Positions 18,349 to 28,100 of a DNA stretch of 64,000 nucleotides are shown here, one piece after another. The translations under genes and the position numbers were made by a program. The first letter of the stretch is position 1. Each line of letters starts with the position of its first letter. The notes below the pieces were generated by a model. The model saw only the letters and a list, made by a program, of their open reading frames with translations. It was not told where the DNA came from and did no database searches. This DNA is from Fibrobacter sp. (GTDB lineage: Bacteria > Fibrobacterota > Fibrobacteria > Fibrobacterales > Fibrobacteraceae). The stretch lies in assembly GCA_024398815.1 (NCBI GenBank), contig JAKSIL010000011.1:27838-91837 (forward strand), in the 5' to 3' direction.

Positions 18349-18774
18349 TTAACCCTTGAGAATCTGGAGCAGCTGTTCGGCACGCTTTTCGATAAGGATG
18401 AAGGCTTCGAACATACGGGCTTCGCGCCACTTGGTGAGGTACTTGGCGCGCCATTCCGTTGCGACCTGGTCGGCGGATTCCGAGGCGTCTTCGTTGCGGT
18501 ACCAGACTTCCTTCGTGATTTCCTTGATCATGTCGCCCATTTCGGCGGCCGGCTGCAGGGAACCCTTGCAAAGGAGCAGGGCACGAAGGTTGTCCAGAAG
18601 AATTTCGTCGGTGGGATTTTCGGAATCGTCACGGGCGCAGTCCCAGATTTCGCCGCGATGGCGCTCTGTCCAGCCCATAAGGTGCTGTTCTGTCTTTTGC
18701 AGTTCGCCCTTGGCGAGCTTTTCTTCCACCGCTTCGCGCGGGTAATAGATGCTGTTGGGGTAAAATTCAATCAT
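18349..18774 (-). CDS. Hypothetical protein
   Basis: 141 residues from ATG 18774; an upstream in-frame start adds four residues. The protein is soluble, helical and rich in Glu, Arg, Lys and Trp (EEKLAKGELQKTEQHL, ATEWRAKYLTKWREARMF). No signal peptide, membrane segment or known motif. Codon use matches its neighbours. Not recognised. Confidence 0.65.
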   Translation of the reverse strand: MIEFYPNSIYYPREAVEEKLAKGELQKTEQHLMGWTERHRGEIWDCARDDSENPTDEILLDNLRALLLCKGSLQPAAEMGDMIKEITKEVWYRNEDASESADQVATEWRAKYLTKWREARMFEAFILIEKRAEQLLQILKG

Positions 18775-18793
18775 TACCGGCCTCAAAATTTAA

Positions 18794-18876
<83 letters not shown>

Positions 18877-18921
18877 AGGTGTGCGCCCCTAATATAATAA
18901 TTTTTTGCTAGATTGCACAGC

Positions 18922-19458
18922 ATGAAACGAACTTTGATTATCGCATCCCTTGCATTTTGTGCCGCAAGCTTCGCCTACGACGGCGACATGGACGTTTATC
19001 ACGAGCTCAAGGAAGAGCTTGCGCTTATTCGCGACGGCTACGTGGCGAGCATCAACATGGCCATGGAAGACGCGCAGAATTCCGACCCTGCCGGATGGTT
19101 CAAGGCCCGCGACAGTGGCGAGGCCGAAGACTGGGACGACATCGAATACACTCCGCCCGAGAAATCTTCGCTCCCTCATGTGGACATCGAGGAAATCCCC
19201 TATGGCTTTAAAATCATGGCGAAGCACGATGCCTACGTGGTCAACGCCACCGTGCGCGTTGTGACGCGTGACTCCGACATCTTTTACGACGTGACCTTCC
19301 AGAAGGGCTCGAACGCCCCCGGCAAGGAAATCTTCGGCGAAGTGTTCCGCAACGACCGCAAGGTCTTTTACGACAATTCCACGCCCTGCAAGCGAGCTTC
19401 GGTCACTTGCATCGATGGCTACTCCCGCGGAACCTTGGGCAAGTCGCAGAACAAGTAG
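18922..19458 (+). CDS. Secreted hypothetical protein
   Basis: 178 residues from ATG 18922. A signal peptide ([14 protein letters not shown]) is cleaved before YDGD. The mature protein is acidic at first, then beta-rich ([22 protein letters not shown]), with two Cys near the end (PCKRASVTC). Family not recognised. It stands alone between tRNA-Leu and the pilin operon. Confidence 0.7.
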   Translation: MKRTLIIASLAFCAASFAYDGDMDVYHELKEELALIRDGYVASINMAMEDAQNSDPAGWFKARDSGEAEDWDDIEYTPPEKSSLPHVDIEEIPYGFKIMAKHDAYVVNATVRVVTRDSDIFYDVTFQKGSNAPGKEIFGEVFRNDRKVFYDNSTPCKRASVTCIDGYSRGTLGKSQNK

Positions 19459-19499
19459 CGGTTTCGATTGCCGTTTCGGCAGCTCGGCTTCCCAGCGAT

Positions 19500-19526
19500 T
19501 AATTAACGCAAAATCTGCGTTAATTA
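19500..19526. promoter_or_regulatory. AT-rich 11-bp palindrome
   Basis: TAATTAACGCA, five bases, TGCGTTAATTA: a perfect inverted repeat 224 bases before the first pilin start. It is followed by GGTCTTTTGG rather than a clean T run. It could end the preceding transcript or be a protein-binding site. Confidence 0.45.
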
Positions 19527-19643
19527 GGTCTTTTGGGGACTATTTTTCCCGTGTCCGGGCGTTTTGTTGTCTTTTAATCACATTGGAACATCCTCTGTAA
19601 ACATTTGTAAACCGCTTGAAGGCGATTTAATATATATTCAATT

Positions 19644-19671
19644 AAAAGCACTCCCCGACAAGGAGTGGTTT
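19644..19671 (+). promoter_or_regulatory. Leader hairpin ahead of the minor-pilin operon
   Basis: AAAA-G-CACTCC pairs with GGAGTG-G-TTTT over a seven-base loop, about 55 bases before the first start codon. An AT-rich TATATATTC lies just upstream. The hairpin may sit in the 5' UTR of the operon. Confidence 0.35.
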
Positions 19672-19723
19672 TATGCTAACTTTAAGATATTCAAAGAGTT
19701 AACTTGTGCGCAGGAGATGTTGT

Positions 19724-20269
19724 ATGATTGAGAGGCTTCGTGAAAAGAAGGGATACACCCTTGTTGAGGTGTTGACGGTGGTGTCAATCATGGGCATTTT
19801 GTCTGCTATGGGCGTAGTGGGGTTGACCGGCGCTATCGAAAACTCGAAGCAGAAGGATGGCGCCATGAACGTGACTGAATTCCTGGCATCCGTTGCGGCG
19901 CAGTCGGTGCGAATGTCGGAAATGGTTTGTGTGAAGAAGGATGGCGCGAGCGGCCTTGTCGCTTACGCCTGCCCGAACGGAGCCAAAGGCGATGCAGGCG
20001 ACGTTGTCGACCGCATAAAGTTTGACGATATTTTTACGATCGGTTGCCCCGAAGGCGTGACGAGCAGCCTGGATGGCGACGATTGGCTCAAGGATGATGG
20101 TGTCGCAGTATTCAAGCCGAAAACAGGCCTTGCCGCATACCCTGCGGAAGGTTTCGTGTGCCTGACGTATAAGGGCGGGAATGGCTACAGTGCAGCCGTT
20201 AAGACGGAATCGAACAACAAGCTTGTTTGGATGAAGCGTTCGTCCAATCAGGATTGGGCGCATAGGTAG
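19724..20269 (+). CDS. Type II secretion/type IV pilus minor pilin (GspH/G-like)
   Basis: 181 residues from ATG 19724, with GGAG upstream. The prepilin site is EKKG-YTLVEVLTVVSIMGIL: cleavage after Gly, aromatic +1, Glu at +5, then a hydrophobic helix. The ectodomain is small with a few Cys. First of four prepilin-like genes in the order G/H, I, J, K, the order of tip pseudopilins in type II secretion. Secretin and ATPase genes are not in this window. Confidence 0.85.
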   Translation: MIERLREKKGYTLVEVLTVVSIMGILSAMGVVGLTGAIENSKQKDGAMNVTEFLASVAAQSVRMSEMVCVKKDGASGLVAYACPNGAKGDAGDVVDRIKFDDIFTIGCPEGVTSSLDGDDWLKDDGVAVFKPKTGLAAYPAEGFVCLTYKGGNGYSAAVKTESNNKLVWMKRSSNQDWAHR

Positions 20270-20275
20270 GTTGTT

Positions 20276-20743
20276 ATGAGATTGAGTTTGTTTAAAAATA
20301 AAAAGGGAATCGGCATTACGGAAGCGCTTGTCGCTGCCGCGGTCCTCGGCTTTTTGTATGTGGCCGTATTGAATTTAAACAGCGGTAACCACCAAGCCAT
20401 GCTGCGACTCCGCAGTAGGGACGCCGCCGTTGAAGTGGCCCAGGTTGTTCTGGACTCACTCAAGAAGAACGGACTCTCCATGCTGCAGTCCAGCTACGAT
20501 GCCGACACGACATTTACAGGCCTTACCTACAAGAAGTATTGGGCTCGTCAGTATGGCAATGATTCTTCGGCCATCGACTACGATACGGAACTGACTGTCT
20601 TTGCGGATAAGAACTTTGAGTCGGACGCTTCGTCGCTTTACAAGGAACAGAAAGTCGTATATGCAAAGATGGTGAACGTGAAGGTCAGTTGGCAATTTAA
20701 CGGGTCTACGCAGTCCATCAACGTATCCGATGTGATTCGCTAA
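20276..20743 (+). CDS. Minor pilin (GspI/PilV-like)
   Basis: 155 residues. The prepilin leader KNKKG-IGITEALVAAAVLGFLYVAVLN has Glu at +5 and a TE-A motif common in GspI/PilV. The ectodomain is short and polar, with AAVEVAQVVLDSLKK typical of GspI's post-helix region. It starts 6 bases after the previous gene. Confidence 0.8.
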   Translation: MRLSLFKNKKGIGITEALVAAAVLGFLYVAVLNLNSGNHQAMLRLRSRDAAVEVAQVVLDSLKKNGLSMLQSSYDADTTFTGLTYKKYWARQYGNDSSAIDYDTELTVFADKNFESDASSLYKEQKVVYAKMVNVKVSWQFNGSTQSINVSDVIR

Positions 20744-20764
20744 ATTGGAGAGGGTGGAAGTTCT

Positions 20765-22135
20765 ATGATGATGTGGAAAGACCATAAGCAGATGACGGGA
20801 ACGGCTGTAGCGAAAGCCGGTTTTACCTTGATGGAATTGATTGTCTATATCGCCATCGCAGGGATTGTCGCAGTCTTGGCGGGTCAGGCCTTTAGCGACA
20901 GCACCAAAATGCGCGTGCGTACCGAGAGCATGATCGAGGCGAATGAAGCCTCGGGCGAAGTGGCTCAGCTGATGAGGCGTGACCTTTCTTTCATCGGTGC
21001 GAAAAATGCGAAGAATGTCGCCGGTGCTGCCGCTGGTGTTGCGGGCGCTGCGGGAGCGGCTGGTGCTGGTGGTGATAACGATGCCTTTACGAGTTATTCC
21101 GAAGTCTATATGGATCCGGAAGGCGGGGATTCGTCTTCGTATACTCTGACGAAGGGCGCACCATACGATGCGATTACCATGAGGCGCCTGCGCTACAATG
21201 ACGACGGAAGCTACGGTTCCATCGAAGAAATTACCTGGCGCGTCAACGAAAAGAATTTGGTTAGAAGCTGCAGGACCATGCAAGGAACTCCGGATGAAAG
21301 TTGCCCGGGCGAAAATGGCAGTACGGTAACCATTGCGACGGGCGTTGAAAATTTTAAAATTGAAGAAGCCCTGCCTAGGACGGATGGAGAAGTGGTGCAT
21401 ATCAATATGCTGCCGGCTGCGGACGAATCGAATGATTTCCGTTTTGTTTCCCGGTTTGGTGATGGCAATTTCAGCCCTGTAGAAACGGATCCTGTGGGTG
21501 GCGGACCGATCGTCACTCTCCGCGGTTTTTCCACTAATTTCGACAGGCATACTGGCAGATACGAGGATAATCCCGAAAACATGAAGCTGAACCAGGTGTT
21601 CCTGGCTGAAGCGAACAATGCAGAAGGCTCTTGGCAGACTTTGTGCAAAAGCGTCGATTTGCATGCAGACTCCGCATACGAGGTTTCTTTTTCGATGCCC
21701 GACAACGGTGAAAACGTAAGTCGCATGTTCTGCCCTGGTCGCGACCACATGTCCGTTGGTTTCCGCTACATGGAGAATGGCGACGAAGTTCCGTTCTTGA
21801 AGGATTTTCTGTTCTTCCCGCCGACGGGTGCCGGCGACGACCTTGGCGTTCGCAAGATGCGTTTCGTGCCCTCTAAAGACGCCGAGAAAGTCTGCCTTGC
21901 TTTCACGTTCGTTAGCTTCTCGCCGATTACGGCCGCGGGCTCCGTACGTTTTGAAAACGTGAAGCTCAAGAGGGTTTCGACATCGGCATTTGAATTCAAC
22001 GAGACGGGAACCGTTGCGTCGAACATCAAGAAGTATGTGAAGGCGTTGAGGGTGACGTTTAAAAAGTTGGTCAATGGCAATGGCGCGATAAACTCGTTTG
22101 TAATCCCGATTCCGAGCAATGGAACGGCGGATTAG
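20765..22135 (+). CDS. Minor pilin (GspJ/PilW-like), enlarged
   Basis: 456 residues, much longer than the ~200 of GspJ. The leader is AKAG-FTLMELIVYIAIAGIVAVLAG with Glu +5. After ~85 residues an Ala/Gly-rich spacer appears, then a large beta-rich domain with a few Cys. The first of three overlapping ATG codons was taken as start; GGAGAGGGTGGAAG lies upstream. It ends 13 bases before the giant gene's ATG. Confidence 0.82.
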   Translation: MMMWKDHKQMTGTAVAKAGFTLMELIVYIAIAGIVAVLAGQAFSDSTKMRVRTESMIEANEASGEVAQLMRRDLSFIGAKNAKNVAGAAAGVAGAAGAAGAGGDNDAFTSYSEVYMDPEGGDSSSYTLTKGAPYDAITMRRLRYNDDGSYGSIEEITWRVNEKNLVRSCRTMQGTPDESCPGENGSTVTIATGVENFKIEEALPRTDGEVVHINMLPAADESNDFRFVSRFGDGNFSPVETDPVGGGPIVTLRGFSTNFDRHTGRYEDNPENMKLNQVFLAEANNAEGSWQTLCKSVDLHADSAYEVSFSMPDNGENVSRMFCPGRDHMSVGFRYMENGDEVPFLKDFLFFPPTGAGDDLGVRKMRFVPSKDAEKVCLAFTFVSFSPITAAGSVRFENVKLKRVSTSAFEFNETGTVASNIKKYVKALRVTFKKLVNGNGAINSFVIPIPSNGTAD

Positions 22136-22148
22136 TGAGGAGGAAGTT

Positions 22149-25100
22149 ATGTTCTTGAATAAAAAAGGTGTATCCATAGTAGCGGTTCTTCTCTTCATGA
22201 TGGTTGCAACCATCGCAGGAACTGCGGCGTTCAAGTGGCTGACTTCCGAAGGGCGGTCGTCGGCATCGCGTATGGCTCAACAGTCGGCGTACAGTGCGGC
22301 AATGGCTGGCATTGACAACGCCCGCGCATGGATGACAAACAACGGCCATGACGTTGGTGGCCTTGTCCGCCAGTATTTCGAGGGTGGCAAGAATCCCATT
22401 CTTCTGGACAACGTTCTGTCGCAGGGGGATGTTGGTCGCAATTATCATGTGTGGTTGACTGGTGTGGATGCCTCCAGCGCTCGCTACAAAATGAAGATTC
22501 TTTCTAAAGGATGGAAAGCTCAGGATTCTACGAGCTCGTACAGGGCTGTGGCTATTTTGGAAGTATCGGGACTTTATCGAGTGGCTCTTCCGGTGCAGCA
22601 GGCTCGCGTCAGGGCTCTGCCGTTTAACTACACGTATTTTGGCGGCACGATGAAAAACCATGGCACAGCGAACCTTACGTCTGTGCTTATCAACGGTAAC
22701 TGGGAAGGCAACCCGAACCATGTCGGCGAAAACTTTATCGTGACGGGAAACGCCCAGCTGTCGGGTAATGATATCGACATTGGTGGTACGGCCTGCATTG
22801 GCGGAAATTTGAATGTCGACAACGGTATGGATGTCACGGACATTTATGTTTATGGAGAAACGAAAAATTTCGGCATGAAGACAAGAGGTGTGAGCAACAA
22901 CGCCTTTTTCGATGGCCCAGTCACCCAGGGGAACAAGGGTGGTGTCCGTATTGGCGGTAACTTGACTTCTACGAACATTATCAATACGCACCAGGGCGCC
23001 GGTTCGTATTACTTCACGGTAGAAGGCAACATGTGCCTCGAAGATACGGCTCAGGTTCGCATAGGAGCGGCCCAGACGAACGGAGCGGCAACGGGCAATG
23101 CCCAGTTTGCTGTGCCCTTTACGGTCAAGGGCGATGTGTGGATTCCGATTCACAACAGTTTCTTTAACGTGTCTTCGAAAAACAACTCTACATTGGAAGA
23201 TTTCTCGTCGGTTTACAATATGATTCTGCTTGGCGATAATTCGAATTCCAAACTTTACATCGCCGACGGGCATCCGTATGCAGACTATAAGAATATGAGA
23301 GATGCCAAGAGCTTCATAGAAACGAATGGAATGAACAAGACGAATACGACGGGTGAAAAGTGGACTGGCGAAAAATACAGTCCGTATGTCTATGTCCCTC
23401 AAAAAGACGACATGTACTACTTCTACTATGTGGAACCCGGCATCACGGATGTTGATTTTGTGAAAACTGCCGATAATCTGGCCAGGTACTATGTCGGTGG
23501 GCAACCGATTCGTAATAACATGCGTAACGAGACTAACGAGTACCATTACGGCTCTGGCGTACCCTATAAAAAGTCTCCGTATTGCAAACTCGGAAATGAG
23601 CAGCGCCCCGAATGCCATGTGGCGCCGTGGTTCCAGTCAAAGGGAACGCTTTCGAACAATATGAGCGAATCCAACAAACCGGAGTGCGCAAAAGCGGTCA
23701 AGGATGTTTGCGACGCTACCTGGGAAAAACGCCCTGGTTGCGACGGTTCCAAGTTCTTTGTGCCCGACATGATTAAGACTGCCTATGACGTGTTCAAGGA
23801 CTATGCCAACAAGGGTTGTGCAGCCAACATCACCAAGTGGGGTGGAAACGTTGCCCGTCAGTTGAACGACTGCTATTCAAAAATGCTGGAAAGCGAAGAT
23901 TCCCGTAAGAACAATCTGTACAATGGCTACCTTGTCGTCAATATTACGAGCTTTGAAGATTCCGGCGATGAAACTTACCTCAACGGGCGCTTTATCGTGA
24001 TTATTTCTGGTTCTCCGACTACGATGAAGTTGCCGCCGACTCTTGATGAAGAAGAGCAGAAGGGCTACGTGTTCATGTACGTGAAGGAACGCATGTTGCA
24101 GAACGCCCAGATAATGCCCGCAAAAGACCAGGCTGGTGTCAACTACAATTACTTCATTTATACTTTGAGCAATCTTGGCGGTGGCGCGGAAAATCCGAAT
24201 TATGACCCCGTCAGGTGCCAAGCAGAGTGCTGGGTTCCAGCGTGGAATTCCTATGACTACAACTGCCAGCAAAAATACTGCAGAAAATCGACGGGCGACC
24301 AGAAGGTGATGTTCAACAATGCTACACTGCATGGTTCCTTCTATGCCGTGGCTGAAAAGTGTGCCAAGATTCCGGATTTGATGTTGAAGTCCTCCGTAAG
24401 CAATGAAGAAATGGTGGCCGACATGACCGACAACTTGATTATCTGTCCCATTGACCAGCAACATTGTGGTGGTATTCGCGATCCAGGGGACGGTAATAAT
24501 GGTGGGAATAATGGAGGCAATGGCGGAAATGGAGGCAATGCCGGTGGCGCCGGTGGTGCTGGTGGTAACGCTGGCGGTAACAATGGCGGATTTGACTCGT
24601 ACTACGTAGCCATGGCAACGCAGTTGGATGTTTCTCTGGTTTCGCAGTACGAAGCCGAAGAACGCCAGCCTCAAGTCTATGACGAAGTGACGCCGTCGTA
24701 TGTAGTTTTGCCGCGAATCATTTACATTACCCAGGATCCTGATGGAACGCTTTCCGACTATTTCAGCGTGGTTAATGTCAATGGCGGCAATGTCGAGAAG
24801 GAAATGCAAAATGTCACTTGCGAAGGAAACATTGCCACTACCGGTGAATTGCGACTGAATAATGGGGATTTCATTCCGGAAGACCATTACAAGTGCGAAT
24901 ACACCCCGAGCGAAGGCGATTACGGAACGGTGCCGTTCTACCTTGTGGTAAATGGCTTGAAGGATGCAACAGCAGATGTAAGCTTTGTCGAAGATGATGT
25001 CGAAGTTGAGTCCGGCACGACGAAAAAGGTTTCTGTAAGTCTTTCGCCGGTCAATAGTGGAAATGAGGCGATGTTTGACGTGTCGGTCTCTCAACCGCCC

Positions 25101-28100
25101 TCAGGATGGACTATCACTCCGGCTGCTAATGTGGAAGTGCGTGGAGGAGGCGCTGGTGGCAAGACCTTCTACAAGGTTATTGCTCCGATTAGCCAGGACG
25201 GCACTGTCAAGGATTTGTTCACTGTGACATTATCGTCTGATGCGGTTGCAGGAAATCTCTATTTCCAGCTGTCGTCTCCTTATAGCGCATGCTTGCCGGT
25301 GGACCCGAAGTACGCGAGGTTGTACAAGGTGGGCGATGCGACTGTCGTGCGCAGTGACCTGAAGACGTATTGTAACCTTTACAAGGAAGTTTGTGAAGAA
25401 AAGGGATACGATACGAAGAAAAATATCCCTGATTGCAACGACGGTGGGCTGTTGTCGACTTCTGTGGAATGGGTACGCGCTCAAGGAGACGAGTGCCATG
25501 AGCAGGCTCTCAACGAATCCTGGAAGTGCAAAACGTCTGCGTTGATAAAACTGTCGTCGGATAATACCGGTGTTCCTGCGTATTGCGAGGTCATTATTCC
25601 TACGGAGAACAACAGCGTCGATAATCCGACAAGCGACCAGACGTATACACTTTATGCATCGGTGAAGAAAAAGAAATTCCCGGTGAAAGTCGATTTGGAT
25701 GGTGCCCAGGACCCGAAAACTGCTGTTGTCGTGAAGTTCATCAGCGGCGAACGCGCTGGAGAAACGGAGAAGTGCACTGCCGAGGATGCGAAAAAAGACT
25801 TGTGCGTTTATCAGGTCTATGCGGGTGACAGGCTGGAACTTTCTCACGAAGACAAGGGCGATGACGAAAACCTGTTCAGTTATTGGACATGTTCCGGAAC
25901 CAACTGTCCCGACGAAAATACCTATTACGCAAATATTTCCGTTTGGTCTTATCCGATTATTACGGGAGACAATAAAATTATCGCCAATTTCAATAAGCAT
26001 GACGAGCATTGCTTCTACGAAGACTTTGACGGGATGACGGCGTTCTGTGGCCCCGGTCAAACGCACTGCATAGATACTTGCAGGACTGTTCTTTCGAAGG
26101 GAGAGATTTGTGCAGCCAACGATGGAGCACAGGGCGGCGCTGCCGACTGGCTGATGGCGTTCAATAATGCCAAGAAGGGCGATGCGCATCTGAAACCTCC
26201 TAAATTCAGTGAAGAAGGTGGTATCTATACCGAAAATACGAATAATGCGAACAACCAGAATGGAACCCAGTCCGTGATTTTCAGTTCCAGGGACGCAGGC
26301 CCGTATGGTGAAATGACGGCCATGTTCAATACGACTATCCTTAAAAAGGCGAATGGTAATGACTTCTTGAATACGGGTCTTGTGTTTAGAGGAAAAATTG
26401 ATGGGAGTAATTCTGAGTTCCTTATTTTGAACGTGTTCGGTGTGGGTAGCGAATCTAGTGCGCCGCTCTATGCGCGTGTGTGTAAAGTTGTTGGTCACAG
26501 CATTAACAACTACAATTCCGGGGATTGCCAAAATACGAGAATCTTTGGCTTGACGGTCTCGCCTACGGATATGGTGAAGATTTCCTTCACGCTTTCGGAA
26601 ACAGATATCATGAGTCTTACGGCGCAAGTTGGCTCGTCAAAGGCGTATGCGACATTTGACTTGAGTCGGTACAATACAAATGATGAATTCCATAGACATG
26701 TCGGTTTCGACTTGTCGGACAAGGCTCTTTCGTTGTATGATATTGGCTGGCAGTCCAGTTCGTATACTGAAAACTGCTTTGACGTTCCGACGGTCATGTG
26801 TTCGTTCAAGGCTAACTATATTGGCGGTCGTGTTCCGTTGGACGAAGATGTTTCTCCGTGGGTGGGCGTTTCCAGCTGGTTTGAAAGCAATAACTGCACT
26901 AAACTGTACTACTACAACGGTTGTGACAACAGTACGTCTTTGGAATATTGCAGTGGAATTATGACGACGAAGAATCTTGAACTTCGCGACTCCATTTACC
27001 ATTTCACAGAGAGAGGACAACATGGCGGTGCGACCAAGGATGCTAAAATCAAGATGAGCTGCCCGGGAACGCAGTCCAGCCTGGAGCTTTCAAATATGCT
27101 GTATAGCTGTGGTACTTTCTTTGTTGGGAATCAGGATAACTGCTCAGAACACGTTAGCATTTTGTCTGACACGAAACGCAGTAGCGGAACTACGGATATG
27201 GTTATCCCCGTGGGTGATGACCCGCTTCACGCAAAACGCAAAAATTTCCGCGGGGCAGAGCTCGTCATTGACGTGGAGTTCTATACAGCAGGAGACATTG
27301 AAGTGTTTATGGTTTCGGAATCGGGTATTGGTTCTCGCAAGGAAAGCTTGCCGGCCATGATTTCGGAGAGTGGAAGGCATTCTCTGAATGTCGATGTCTT
27401 GTCCAATGTGAATGGGTTCGATCCGGGCTCTGTCAAGGAAATTGTGATTCGCAATTCGGGCGCGTCCTTTGACGTGAAATATATTGCGACTCAGTGCCCG
27501 TATGTGTTGGGTATCGAATGCGGCATGCCAAAATTTAATCAGAGCTCGGGTAAGTGGGAATTCTCGACGCAGTTGTCGGGGGTAGCTTCGGCGACTTGCG
27601 ATGCGACTTCTGCCCTGGGCGACAAAACGGGAGTCAAGTGCTCGAGCTATCAGAACTGGTCGTTCGGTTACGAAGGAAAGACGACACAGGAACTTCTGGA
27701 CAAGATGAATAGTGAGGGACTTGAACCGGTGAAATTCAAAGTGGAAGCCTCTGTCAATGGTAACACTGCAGAATGCGAAGTGACGTCAAATAATATTGAA
27801 CCGATGAAGGACATTGAATGTAGTGTCGCTGGCGAGTCTGTGACACAGGGATCCGGAGTGCCGTCGTTCAAGTTTAAGATAGATTCTGGCACTTGCCCTG
27901 AAACGGGATGCCCTTACACGGTGACTTTTGGAGGCGTAGAAGTTCTTAATGCTTCGGCAAGGTCTGGTGAAGAGCAGACCGTGTCGGCACCCAATAACTC
28001 CAGCGGTAACGCTTTGTCTGTAGGTAGCTATACCTACAAGGTGGAAAGCTATGGAAAATCTTGTTCAAGGTCGGTAAAAGTGGTAAAACCGGAAGGACAG

